DNA from: a virus
Strand: one strand, 5' to 3'
Length of the DNA stretch: 29,090 nucleotides
Virus record (IMG/VR): IMGVR_UViG_3300034073_001856
Span: 1-29,090 of that record
The stretch's first letter is position 1. Every line of letters starts with the position of its first letter. Shown here piece after piece: positions 1-8,265 of this stretch. A program made the position numbers and the translations under genes. Under the pieces are notes generated by a model that made no database searches, was not told where the DNA came from, and saw nothing but the letters and a program-made list of their open reading frames with translations.

Positions 1-222
1 ATGGCCTCGCTTATAGAAGATTTTGGCAGAGAGGGTGTATCTAGAACGCTTGCGTATTACTTTAAGACCAATCGTGAAGGACATTCTTTGTCCTGGTTCT
101 ATAATAATTTCTCCAATATACATTTGTCTAGACTTGCCTCAGAAAAGGATGATAAAATCAGGGCGGCGGCAAGAGCAAAGACTCGCCAACTAAGAGCGGA
201 GTATCTAAATGGCCTATCTTGA
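1..222 (+). CDS. hypothetical protein, possibly 5'-truncated
   Basis: A 73-residue basic, probably helical protein, not recognised as any family. The window begins exactly at an in-frame ATG, so the true start may lie upstream and the protein may be longer. The C-terminal half is rich in Lys, Arg and Ala. It overlaps the helicase start by 14 nt, and the helicase ribosome-binding site (GCGGAG near 197-201) lies inside it, so the two are probably translationally coupled. Position next to a DnaB-type helicase makes a replication role possible, but nothing in the sequence shows one. Confidence 0.6.
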   Translation: MASLIEDFGREGVSRTLAYYFKTNREGHSLSWFYNNFSNIHLSRLASEKDDKIRAAARAKTRQLRAEYLNGLS

Positions 223-1432
223 AGAAGTAGAAGTAATCTCATCAGTATGTAAGAATAAGGATATCCATGTCCTGTTTGACAACAATGCTGATGAACTTAT
301 CAAAGACTGCTCAGATGTTTGGCTATTTATTAAAGATTATTATGATCAAACGCGGGAAGTTCCTGATGCCGATCTTATCGCCACCCGATTCCGCGATTTT
401 GACCCAGTAGAATCTGGGCCCACGGTTTATCATGTAGATAAATTACGTCAGGCGTATCTAGATGAATCTATTAGACTTTCCTTGCGTAGGACCGCCCAGA
501 TGGTTAATGAGAACGAGACTACTAGGGCTCTACAAGAGTTGTCTAAAGATGTTACAAAGATGGCTCGCATCGGCGCCAAGGTAAGAGATATTGACGTAAC
601 GGATGTGGAGAATGCTTTAGCCTACTTTGAAAAGACACGAAAGTCGGCAGAGAATGGCGAGGTAGGAATTAAAACAGGCATCGCCTCGTTTGATGTGTGC
701 CTTCCTATGGGAATTTCCAAGGGGCAGTTAGGAATTTTGCTTGCCTATCCAGCCATTGGTAAAAGTTGGTTGGCCCTTTACCTAGCCGTCCAGGCCTGGA
801 AGCATGGACACAAGCCCATGGTTATCAGTCTTGAGATGACTGAGCATGAAGTTCGTAATAGAATTTTCACTATTATTGGTGATGGATTTTTCAGTCACCG
901 CGCCCTTAGCGCTGGACGGGTGAGTGATAATGAGTTTAAGTTGTGGGCAGAAAAAGCCCTAGGAAATAAGCCCCCATTTAAGATTGTATCTAATGATACA
1001 GGGGCAGAGATGACTCCAAATCTTATTGCGTCGAAGATTGATCAGTACCAGCCAGATATTGTCATTGTGGATTATCTACAGTTAATGACTGATAATTCTG
1101 GGACCTCACAAAATGAAACGGTAAAGATCAAGAATCTATCCAGAGAACTAAAACTTCTTGCTATCTCTCAGCAACTGCCGATTATTGCTATTGCCTCCGC
1201 CACCCCCGATGACTCTACTGATTTAGAGTCTGTGCCACAACTTGGACAAGTAGCATGGTCACGACAGATTGCTTACGATGCGGATTTTGTGGTGGGTATG
1301 GGAAGAAAGGCAAACTCAGACATTATTGAGTGTGCATTAAGAAAGAACAGAAATGGTTATATGGGTGACTTCTACCTAGAAGTAGACTTTGATAAAGGAA
1401 TTTTTAAGGAAATCCTAGATCCAATTGAATAG
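209..1432 (+). CDS. dnaB: DnaB-type replicative DNA helicase
   Basis: A 407-aa SF4 helicase that would unwind the fork for the phage polymerase. Residues about 1-125 are a helical N-terminal domain. The RecA-fold domain starts near residue 155 (GIKTGIASFD). Walker A is AYPAIGKS (179-186), a variant lacking the usual first Gly. The SLEM segment of DnaB is at 207-210 and Walker B is VIVDY (284-288) followed by LQLM. A hydrophobic strand and basic residues around 355-385 fit the Arg-finger region. The length is slightly shorter than typical bacterial DnaB (about 450-470 aa), as is common for phage versions. A GCGGAG ribosome-binding site lies just upstream. The primase gene follows after one small ORF, the usual helicase-primase pairing. 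Family call is firm. Confidence 0.93.
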   Translation: MAYLEEVEVISSVCKNKDIHVLFDNNADELIKDCSDVWLFIKDYYDQTREVPDADLIATRFRDFDPVESGPTVYHVDKLRQAYLDESIRLSLRRTAQMVNENETTRALQELSKDVTKMARIGAKVRDIDVTDVENALAYFEKTRKSAENGEVGIKTGIASFDVCLPMGISKGQLGILLAYPAIGKSWLALYLAVQAWKHGHKPMVISLEMTEHEVRNRIFTIIGDGFFSHRALSAGRVSDNEFKLWAEKALGNKPPFKIVSNDTGAEMTPNLIASKIDQYQPDIVIVDYLQLMTDNSGTSQNETVKIKNLSRELKLLAISQQLPIIAIASATPDDSTDLESVPQLGQVAWSRQIAYDADFVVGMGRKANSDIIECALRKNRNGYMGDFYLEVDFDKGIFKEILDPIE

Positions 1433-1443
1433 TCAACAAACGG

Positions 1444-1449
1444 TATAAT
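1444..1449 (+). promoter_or_regulatory. TATAAT -10 box for a leaderless-style start
   Basis: A perfect TATAAT lies 6 nt before the ATG at 1456. No Shine-Dalgarno sequence precedes that ATG. With the usual 6-7 nt from -10 box to transcription start, the transcript would begin at or next to the A of the ATG. No convincing -35 box was seen. It follows the helicase stop codon by about 11 nt. Confidence 0.45.
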
Positions 1450-1455
1450 ATATTT

Positions 1456-1758
1456 ATGTCGTTCGTGGGACACAAAAGAATAAAAGAATTTCATATAGAT
1501 GGCCTCATTGAGGACGATGCAGCCATTCCTAAAATTAGGCAAAGATATGAAACTATTCTTGTAGACATGATGAGATCAAATGGTTATGTTCCCCACCTTG
1601 ACGTAGAGCCTGCCTTTAGCCTAGAATATAAGGAAGACAAGTATACATTTTTGTTGACCATCTATGGAGTATATATTGGAAGGGCAAAGGCACAATGCTA
1701 CCTGGCAGTAAGCGGAAACAATCTCATCCCGATGAATATTACACATCGGGACAAATAG
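1456..1758 (+). CDS. hypothetical protein between helicase and primase
   Basis: A 100-aa protein I do not recognise. It has a charged N-terminal half (residues 1-45) and a beta-rich second half (about 55-90) of alternating hydrophobic residues; no catalytic motif is visible. The start has no Shine-Dalgarno but follows a TATAAT box by 6 nt, suggesting leaderless translation. Its last 64 nt overlap the primase start in another frame, a longer overlap than elsewhere in this stretch. Its place between helicase and primase suggests a replication accessory role, which is inference only. Confidence 0.65.
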   Translation: MSFVGHKRIKEFHIDGLIEDDAAIPKIRQRYETILVDMMRSNGYVPHLDVEPAFSLEYKEDKYTFLLTIYGVYIGRAKAQCYLAVSGNNLIPMNITHRDK

Positions 1759-2645
1759 CCTCCATCCTACAATCTTGTGATATTAAAGTAGGCGGCGAGA
1801 TTGATACGCACTTCCTTTTATTCTGCCCCTTCCATTACAATATTCATACCCCTGCCTGTGAGATAGATAAAAGCAACGGTATGTTTATTTGTTTTTCCTG
1901 CGGTGAGTCTGGATCTATTATAGATATGGTAATGAGGACAACCAGCAGAAACTATTTTGAGGCTAGCCGACTCATTCACTCAAAAAGAGATGATGTAGAT
2001 ATTGAGCGGGTGATTCAAGAGACTATTGACACTTCATTAGACCACCCTGAATTTGATATACAGACAATAGAAAGACTACATCGTAATCTTTTACAGAGCC
2101 CCCGCGCCAAAGAATACTTTTATTCTAGAAACATCACCGATGATTCATTTGCTATCTTTAAACTTGGGTACTCTGATAAACAGGATATGGTTATCGTTCC
2201 AGTATTTGATGAATTCAGTAGGTGTCTGGGATTTGTTGCAAGATCGGTAGAGGGAAAGTCTTTTAAAAATAGTGTTGGTCTACCAAAGAGCAAGGTGTTG
2301 TTTAATCTTAATAAAGTAAAGAGATCATCTATTGTAGTAGTTGAATCATCTTTTGATGTTATTAGATTGAACCAGGCAGGTTTTGCAGCAGTAGCAACCC
2401 TTGGGGCTACTGTAAGCCGCACACAAATTCACTTGCTTCAGCAGTATGCAAAGAGTATTATTGTGTGTCCCGACGCAGATGATGCGGGCAGGAAGATGGT
2501 GGATAAAATCGTCGGCGGGGTGAAAAATAAGATCATAGAGGTAGTATCTCTCTCAGGAGCCAAAGACGTTGGAGACCTATCTGATCAGGAAATGAAAGAT
2601 TTATTTAACAAATATTCTGGAAATACTTTAATTTTAGCGGTATAA
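1695..2645 (+). CDS. dnaG: DnaG-type DNA primase
   Basis: A 316-aa primase that would make RNA primers at the fork. The N-terminal CHC2-type zinc finger is visible as C44-P-F-H47 and C66-F-S-C69, followed by a Gly-Ser segment typical of DnaG. The Toprim domain shows the metal-binding Glu in VVVESSFDV (E217) and the Asp cluster CPDADDAG (D260, D262). At 316 aa it lacks the long C-terminal helicase-binding domain of bacterial DnaG (about 600 aa), common in phage. The ATG at 1695 is the only canonical start upstream of the zinc finger; it overlaps the preceding ORF by 64 nt. The stop codon lies inside the TATAAT of the next promoter. Confidence 0.9.
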   Translation: MLPGSKRKQSHPDEYYTSGQIASILQSCDIKVGGEIDTHFLLFCPFHYNIHTPACEIDKSNGMFICFSCGESGSIIDMVMRTTSRNYFEASRLIHSKRDDVDIERVIQETIDTSLDHPEFDIQTIERLHRNLLQSPRAKEYFYSRNITDDSFAIFKLGYSDKQDMVIVPVFDEFSRCLGFVARSVEGKSFKNSVGLPKSKVLFNLNKVKRSSIVVVESSFDVIRLNQAGFAAVATLGATVSRTQIHLLQQYAKSIIVCPDADDAGRKMVDKIVGGVKNKIIEVVSLSGAKDVGDLSDQEMKDLFNKYSGNTLILAV

Positions 2646-2646
2646 T
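2618..2646 (+). promoter_or_regulatory. promoter for ssDNA-binding protein gene
   Basis: TGGAAA (2618-2623, 4 of 6 matches to TTGACA) is followed after 17 bp by a perfect TATAAT (2641-2646) that overlaps the primase stop. The downstream gene at 2695 has an AGGAGA ribosome-binding site and a leader of about 40 nt. Confidence 0.5.
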
Positions 2647-2694
2647 ATATAGATCGGCCCACTTATAGGGTCAAATACTTCTAGGAGAAATGAT

Positions 2695-3348
2695 ATGTCA
2701 GTTATCACAGGTTTAAAGAATATCAAGAGTAAGATGGAGCGCCCCCAAATGGAAGAAGGCGCACGCGCTCGCTGGCTTAAGTTAGAAGATGGTCAGAGCG
2801 TAAAGATTCGTTTTGTCAATGAACTAGATCCCGATTCACCTAATTATGATAAGAATCGTGGCCTTGCTATTGTTGTAGCAGAGCATACTAATCCAAAGGA
2901 CTACCGTCGCAAGGGTCTGTGCAGCCTGGATGATGAAGGCCGCTGCTTTGGATGCGAGATGCATCGTAAGGACCCAAAGGCTGGCTGGAAGGCTCGCCTG
3001 CGTTTCTACACAAACGTCCTTGTTGATGATGGCACAGAACAGTACGTTGCAGTATGGTCACAGGGCGTGGGGCAGAAGTCTCCTGCTACGAACATTCTTA
3101 TTGAATATGCTGGTGATACTCAGTCAATTAGCAACCTTCAATGGCGTCTAAAGAGATCTGGAACGGGAACTCAGACAAGTTATACCCTCATTCCGCTAGC
3201 ACCAGATACAGAGAAGTTTGACTGGACAGGCGTAGATCCCTTTGATCTAGAAAAGGTCGCGGTTCGCCAGGTATCCTACCCAGACCAAGAGGCATTCTAC
3301 ATGGGTCTAGACGTAGACACAAGTTCAAGCACATCAGTTGATTGGTAA
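2695..3348 (+). CDS. gp32-like single-stranded DNA-binding protein
   Basis: A 217-aa protein that probably coats single-stranded DNA at the fork. A His/Cys set, H64, C76, C84 and C87, has nearly the same spacing as the zinc ligands of T4 gp32 (H64, C77, C87, C90). The N-terminal part is basic, and the C-terminal tail is Ser- and Asp-rich ending in Val-Asp-Trp, reminiscent of the acidic protein-interaction tails of SSB proteins. Position between primase and polymerase, with its own promoter and a good AGGAGA ribosome-binding site, fits an abundant replication protein. It is shorter than T4 gp32 (301 aa) and the similarity is by motif only, so the call is probable rather than certain. Confidence 0.7.
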   Translation: MSVITGLKNIKSKMERPQMEEGARARWLKLEDGQSVKIRFVNELDPDSPNYDKNRGLAIVVAEHTNPKDYRRKGLCSLDDEGRCFGCEMHRKDPKAGWKARLRFYTNVLVDDGTEQYVAVWSQGVGQKSPATNILIEYAGDTQSISNLQWRLKRSGTGTQTSYTLIPLAPDTEKFDWTGVDPFDLEKVAVRQVSYPDQEAFYMGLDVDTSSSTSVDW

Positions 3349-3354
3349 ATAACC

Positions 3355-3384
3355 TTGATTGTTGAGTCGGCAGTAGGATATACT
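3355..3384 (+). promoter_or_regulatory. promoter upstream of polymerase
   Basis: TTGATT (3355-3360), an 18-bp spacer and TATACT (3379-3384) form a sigma70-like promoter in the 65-nt gap before the polymerase gene. The -10 box is the centre of a 9-bp perfect palindrome, so the promoter may be under operator control. Confidence 0.45.
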
Positions 3385-3392
3385 CCTACTGC
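3370..3392. repeat. perfect 9-bp inverted repeat over the -10 box
   Basis: GCAGTAGGA (3370-3378) and TCCTACTGC (3384-3392) are exact reverse complements around the 5-nt centre TATAC. There is no T-run after it, so a terminator is unlikely. The overlap with TATACT suggests an operator. It lies upstream of the expected transcription start near 3391. Confidence 0.6.
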
Positions 3393-3413
3393 TTACTCAT
3401 TTATTGGAGATAA

Positions 3414-4636
3414 ATGTTTCATAATCATCACTCACATTCATTTTATTCGCTCCTAGATGGATACTCTTCACCAGAAGAACTGGTGAAAAGGGCGGCGGAG
3501 GTTGGAATGTCTGCCCTTAGCATTACAGACCATGGCACTCTGAGCAGCCATAGAGATCTAGTAAAAGCATCGGGAGAGCATGGGGTAAAGCCTATCCTTG
3601 GTCTAGAGGCATACTTTACTACAGATAGATTAGACAAACGTTCTCGCAAAGAGAGAACTCCAGATGATCAGGTGTATAACCATCTTATTATTCTAGCCAA
3701 GAATGATAGAGGGTTAAACAATCTTAACAGATTGTCGGAGAACGCCTGGGAGGAAGGATTCTTTATTAAGCCCCGCACAGATTTCGATATGCTAGAGAAG
3801 TTTGGTAGAGATCTTATCATTTTGTCTGGATGTATGAATGGAATGATAGCGAAGGCTATTGAGAATGATAATGAAGCGGCGGCCATTCAGTATGCTAAGT
3901 GGCATAAAGATGTATTTGGTGATGACTTTTACATGGAGATTCAGCCACACAATCCGGCCAGCCTTAATCACTCCCTCCTTAATCTTGCCGATAAATTGAG
4001 CATTAAGCCAGTCGTTACATTGGATTGTCACTTTGCTTCTCCAGAAGATAGAATTGCAGAAGAAATCATGCTTATCCTGGGCACGCATCCCAAAGCCCTC
4101 AAGGAGGCGGACTTCAATAAGAGTCGAAAGATTAAGAATTTAATAGAACGTTTAGACTATATTTACGGTGATCGTCAAATGTCATTCAAGGATTTAGACA
4201 TTTGGCTTATGGGGTATCAAGATGTAAAGACTAGAATGCTGGCTCAGGGAATTGAGCGGGAAGATATCTATGAAAATAGCATTGAGATTAGTGAGAAGAT
4301 CGGACAATACGACATTAAATTTGGGGTTGACCTACTTCCCGTAAGCCATAAAGATCCTGACGCAGAACTTAAGCAACGTGTGATGGACGGTCTGAGGCAG
4401 AGAGAACTTATTGAGCCAGAGTATCTTGAGCGGGCCAAAGAAGAGTTAGAAATTATTAGTAATAAAAGTTTTTCCTCCTACTTCTTAGTGGTATTTAATA
4501 TGATTCATTGGGCCAAGAGTCAGGGCATCATGGTGGGTCCTGGAAGAGGATCTGCCGCAGGAAGTCTCGTATGCTATGCGCTTGGCATTACTGAGATTGA
4601 CCCGATAAAACATAACCTTATTTTTTCTAGATTTAT
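3414..4636 (+). CDS. dnaE: DNA polymerase III alpha subunit, 5' segment
   Basis: N-terminal part of a family C polymerase. It starts after a GGAG ribosome-binding site. The PHP domain is visible from residue 3, with H6 and H8 and TDHG (38-41). The palm begins near residue 370 with PGRGSAAGS (376-384), the conserved Gly-Ser motif. The frame stays intact through the SRFID segment (405-409) and then meets a TGA at 4680-4682 after about 13 unrelated residues. I end the segment at 4636. Joined to 5661-7695 it gives one frame of 1085 aa, close to the usual size, with the correct six residues between Phe-Ile-Asp and Ala-Asp-Ile-Asp. As a separate 422-aa polypeptide it would lack the catalytic Asp pair. 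Confidence 0.88.
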
Positions 4637-4679
4637 TGACTCTGGGTATGTTGAGTACAACTGTCATTTTCAAAAACTA

Positions 4680-4688
4680 TGATATAAT
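4680..4688 (+). promoter_or_regulatory. extended -10 promoter for homing endonuclease
   Basis: TGATATAAT is a perfect extended -10 (TGn plus TATAAT at 4683-4688). Its TGA is also the stop codon ending the upstream polymerase frame. The endonuclease ATG follows the box by 6 nt without a Shine-Dalgarno, a leaderless arrangement. CTGTCA (4661-4666) lies 16 bp upstream as a weak -35. Confidence 0.55.
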
Positions 4689-4694
4689 GTAGAC

Positions 4695-5465
4695 ATGGAT
4701 TTAGAAGAAGCGGTTAAATTATATTCAAGTGGTTTATCAGGGCCAGAACTTTCTCGAAAATACGGTGTTAATATAGATAAATTATATAAAGAACTAAAGG
4801 TTCGTGGGCTAACTAGATCCCATCGTGAAAAATCTCTAAAATATAGTTGTAACGAAAAATATTTTAACCAAATAGATAACCCTACAAAAGCATATTGGTT
4901 GGGATATATGTGTGCAGATGGATATCTTACAAGAAGTCGGTATGGGTATTTGTCGGGAGTTACATCAAAGGACGGAGATCATCTAGAAATTTTTAAAAAA
5001 GATATAGAGGCAACTTATCCAATAAAAAAATATAAGACAGAAACTACTTATGGCGAAACAGAATATTATAGATTACTCATAACTTCAAAAGACCTGTTTG
5101 ATGGATTAAATAATAATGGTTGCATAGAAAATAAAAGTAAAACTTTGTTGCCTCCAAAAATAGACAAAAGCCTTGAACGTCATTGGATCAGAGGGTATTA
5201 TGATGGTGATGGCTCAATTAGAAAAAGTAAGTTATCTAAAAGCGGATTTGGTCTATCGGTTCTTGGAACTAAAGATGTTATTTCTTGGATAAAAGAAAGG
5301 GTCGGCGGATCTCAATGGTACGATTCTATAAAAGATATATGGTATCTAGATACAACACTAACTTTAGAGGTATTGGACTTTTTATATGATAACTCAGACA
5401 GATATCTTGAAAGGAAATTTGATCGAGCGGTTCTCGCAAGAAACAAACTTCTTGGAACTTCTTAA
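4695..5465 (+). CDS. LAGLIDADG homing endonuclease with HTH N-terminus
   Basis: A 256-aa DNA endonuclease expected to cut polymerase alleles lacking the insertion and so spread it. Residues 4-40 form a predicted helix-turn-helix (SGPELSRKYGVN at its centre). Two LAGLIDADG helices follow: LGYMCADGY (69-77) and IRGYYDGDG (165-173), with D75 and D170/D172 as the likely metal-binding acids. Two motifs in one chain indicate a monomeric enzyme. It lies in the same frame as the upstream polymerase segment, separated only by the TGA at 4680. It is more AT-rich than the flanking polymerase, consistent with separate origin. It has its own extended -10 promoter and no Shine-Dalgarno, so it is probably expressed independently. 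Confidence 0.88.
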   Translation: MDLEEAVKLYSSGLSGPELSRKYGVNIDKLYKELKVRGLTRSHREKSLKYSCNEKYFNQIDNPTKAYWLGYMCADGYLTRSRYGYLSGVTSKDGDHLEIFKKDIEATYPIKKYKTETTYGETEYYRLLITSKDLFDGLNNNGCIENKSKTLLPPKIDKSLERHWIRGYYDGDGSIRKSKLSKSGFGLSVLGTKDVISWIKERVGGSQWYDSIKDIWYLDTTLTLEVLDFLYDNSDRYLERKFDRAVLARNKLLGTS

Positions 5466-5660
5466 TCATTTTAACAATTCAGCAAGAAAATACAATAAAG
5501 ATTGGGCTGCTGACGAACTATATGTTATTGGTAGGTTGGGCCTATCAGAAAAATTCTTGTCTATGATTGGTGAAAAATACTCAAACAAGAATAACTCAAC
5601 TGTCGCCTATGTCCTTTGTATAACAGATGATGAGCCAAAGGATTATCCAAGTATTGTATG

Positions 5661-7695
5661 TGACCGTGGAAGAATGGACGCGGCTGACATTGATACTGAC
5701 TATGAAGATCGCCGCCGTGGAGAGGTAAAGGACTACCTCATTGAGGAATATAAGCATGTTGCCTCTATCGCAACATTTAATACTTTCAGGGACAAGGGGG
5801 TCGTGAGGGACGTTGCAAGAGCCTTCAACATTCCGCTGTCGGAAGTAAACAAAGCATTGAAAGGTATTGAAACATGGGAAGAATTTATCCGCACTCCAGG
5901 CACCAAAGACTTCAGGGACAGATACCCAGAGGTAGTAGAGTACGCCGACAGGCTGCGTGGTCGAATTCGTGGTACTGGTTTGCACGCTGCTGGAATCGTT
6001 ACATCTAAAACAGACATATCTTCCTACGCGCCGATTGAAACGAGAAAAGATTCTCACAGCGACAATAGGATTCCTGTGGTTGCGGTGGATATGGATCAAG
6101 CGGCTGAGATTGGCCTGATTAAGATTGATGCCCTTGGCCTCAAAACTCTTACCGTTGTTAAAGATACGATAAACAGTATCAAAGAGCGTAAGGGTGTAGA
6201 CATTGACTTAAAGAAAATTCCTATGGATGACCCAGAGGTTTATGCCGACATAAGTGCTGGATTTACCAAGGGTGTGTTTCAGGCAGAAGCGACTCCATAT
6301 ACTAATCTTCTTATTAAAATGGGGGTAAGTAATCTTAATGAACTGGCCGCCTCAAATGCTCTGGTCCGCCCTGGTGCCATGAATACCATCGGTGCTGACT
6401 ACATTAAGAGAAAGAAGGGGCGGCAAGCAGTATCCTACATCCACCCCATTCTTAAAGAATTTACAGAAGATACTTATGGGTGTATTCTTTACCAAGAGCA
6501 AGTTATGCAGGCGTGCGTTTATCTGGGCGGCATGACAATGACGGAAGCCGACAAGGTAAGAAAGATTATCGGAAAGAAGAAGGATGCAAAAGAATTCGAC
6601 CAGTTCAAGGATAAATTTATTTCTGGCGCTTCACAGCACATTTCTAAGGAAGCCGCAGAAAAACTCTGGCTTACATTTGAGGCCCATGCTGGATACTCCT
6701 TTAATAAGAGTCACGCTGTTGCCTATTCTACGCTATCTTATTGGACGGCGTGGTTAAAGAGATACTACCCAACAGAGTTTATGTTCTCTCTATTAAAGAA
6801 TGAATTAGATAAAGATAAGAGAACAGACTACCTCATTGAGGCCAAGAGAATGAACATCAAGATTCGCTTGCCACACATCAATGAATCTGGTGAGGACTTT
6901 ACTCTAGAAGGGGATGCTATCAGATTTGGTTTAGGAAATATCAAGTATCTCTCTGCTGGAATTTCTAAGAAGATTATTGCTAAGAGGCCGTTTAACTCAT
7001 ATCAAGAGTTCATAGAGTTTACGACAAAGAAGGGCTCTGGGGTAAATAGTCGTGCGGTAGAGGCGTTAAATAGAATTGGTGCGGCGGCATTTGAGGATAA
7101 TCCCAGATCTGGAAATGAGCGAGAATATCTTTATGAATATCTTAATGTTCCAGAGTTTGTTACAAATATCCCTAGGTGGGTGGAATCATATTTCCGTCCA
7201 TTAGAAGATTATGATGAAAGCGGAGCCTTCATCGTAATGGCTATGGTGAAGTCAATCAAGCGCGGTGACGGCTGGAGCAGGATTGAAATTGTCGATAAGA
7301 CTGGCAGCGTGGGGGTATTTCACAACGCAGATACAGTAATTGAGCCAGGTAAGATGTACATATTCCTTATTTCAGACAATAGGATTCTTTCCTATCTACC
7401 GCCAGATTCTCTTGACTCATCTAATAGTTCTTTTGTACAATTTCTAAAGGCAAAGACTATGGTCCTTGGCCCCGACGAATATTTTGTCGTGGATATGGAG
7501 GCCAGGAAAACAAAGAAGGGTGACAAAATGGCTAATGCTGTTCTCGCCAATGAAGATAAAGATCTCATGTCCATAGTAATTTTCCCCACAATGTACGCGG
7601 AGGCAATTGCAAGAATGAAGCCAGGAACTAATTGCCGACCGATATTTTCAGAAACTTCATCTGGCGCTACTACATTAAAAGGTTTTATTAGATGA
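5661..7695 (+). CDS. dnaE: DNA polymerase III alpha subunit, 3' segment
   Basis: C-terminal two thirds of the family C polymerase. It opens with the catalytic motif ADIDTDYEDRR just after the insertion, then a V-V-R-D-V-A-R palm segment. Further on come fingers motifs including LYQEQVMQ and AHAGYSFNKSHAVAYS, the conserved nucleotide-binding stretch. The C-terminal part (from about 7230) is beta-rich with an OB-like segment. The reading frame stays open upstream to 5386, through the last 275 nt of the insertion, but the region 5386-5465 is shared with the endonuclease frame. If translated alone, the first in-frame ATG near the conserved part is at 5674, with a weak GGAAG two bases upstream. 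No exonuclease or beta-binding motif was specifically identified. Confidence 0.88.
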
Positions 7696-8030
7696 ATTTA
7701 GATAGATTATCTGCACAATTACACGAAACGGCGGTAGAAAAAGGATTCTGGGACCCACTAGGGTATTTACCAGAGGATGAAAAGTTTATTTTTTATGCAA
7801 AACAAATTGCTATGATCCATTCCGAAGCAACAGAGGTTTTAGAAGCCTTAAGAAAGTCTAGGGGGCATGATCAGGTGGTGGAAGAGTTGGCGGACATTAT
7901 TATTAGAGTTTGTGATTTGTATGAAGGTCTTAGGCTTAATGGAGAGGTACTTTACTCACTAAACAAAACTGTAAGATCTAAGGCAAGGGTAAATAAAGGT
8001 CGTCCAAAGTTGCACGGCGTTCGCGGATGA
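7692..8030 (+). CDS. MazG-like nucleotide pyrophosphohydrolase
   Basis: A 112-aa all-alpha NTP pyrophosphatase of the MazG/dUTPase superfamily. The paired acidic motif is visible as E45-A-T-E48 and E65-L-A-D68, the Mg-binding ExxE...ExxD pattern. Such enzymes hydrolyse (d)NTPs to monophosphates; the substrate cannot be told from the sequence. The start overlaps the polymerase stop by 4 nt (ATGA), so it is probably coupled to polymerase translation. The C-terminal tail is basic. Confidence 0.75.
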   Translation: MNLDRLSAQLHETAVEKGFWDPLGYLPEDEKFIFYAKQIAMIHSEATEVLEALRKSRGHDQVVEELADIIIRVCDLYEGLRLNGEVLYSLNKTVRSKARVNKGRPKLHGVRG

Positions 8031-8036
8031 TATAAT
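8028..8036 (+). promoter_or_regulatory. extended -10 box upstream of recA region
   Basis: TGATATAAT, identical to the extended -10 before the homing endonuclease (ten bases, TGATATAATG, are shared). Again its TGA is the stop codon of the upstream gene. The expected transcription start near 8043 lies just inside the next small ORF, so the box would serve recA at 8189 better than that ORF. Confidence 0.4.
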
Positions 8037-8265
8037 GAAGGCTTACTTTCTGCATGGTTCAGATGGAGAAAAACTTATGGTCATTCGTGGCTATAGTGAA
8101 GAACTTATGCAAAGCATCATAGATACTTTGCAACGCTCAAGGGATGAGCGGATAAAAGAATTAGCATATATATTGGAGAGTCATTTTAATGAGCGACATG
8201 ATGATGGAGGAAGTCCTATCAAGGCTAGACCCAAAGATAAGAAAAATGGTCGGAAGCGCGGCTGA
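8035..8265 (+). CDS. hypothetical protein overlapping recA start
   Basis: A 76-aa protein of unknown function. Residues 1-52 look like a normal folded domain with a helix around 20-50. The last 25 residues are very polar and basic, and they are encoded within the overlap with recA (8189-8265) in another frame. The overlap of 77 nt is unusual. No strong Shine-Dalgarno is seen before the ATG, which overlaps a TATAAT box. A shorter functional product or leader role is possible. Confidence 0.5.
   Translation: MKAYFLHGSDGEKLMVIRGYSEELMQSIIDTLQRSRDERIKELAYILESHFNERHDDGGSPIKARPKDKKNGRKRG

Larger units (their letters stand above)
4637..5660 (+). mobile_element. 1024-nt insertion in the polymerase gene, intron-like
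   Basis: The polymerase gene is interrupted just before the codons for its catalytic Asp-x-Asp. The boundaries given are the only choice near the junction that leaves a U at the end of the 5' exon and a G at the end of the insertion, the rule for group I introns; other junctions a few bases away keep the same length. The length is not a multiple of three, which argues against an intact in-frame intein. The insert holds a LAGLIDADG endonuclease gene. I could not recognise group I core (P, Q, R, S) sequences or intein splicing blocks by eye. Alternatives are a divergent intron, or two separately translated polymerase halves divided by a homing-endonuclease gene. Confidence 0.7.

Noticed and set aside
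3443-4088. Antisense ORFs over the polymerase and elsewhere
   Set aside because: They lie wholly inside strong + strand genes, have no ribosome-binding sites and show no recognisable domains.
4637-5660. In-frame intein
   Set aside because: The length is not a multiple of three, stops interrupt the frame, and no C-terminal His-Asn motif is seen before the downstream extein.
4637-5660. Canonical group I intron core
   Set aside because: Boundary bases fit, but no P7/R-S type sequences could be found by eye; kept only as an unresolved intron-like insertion.
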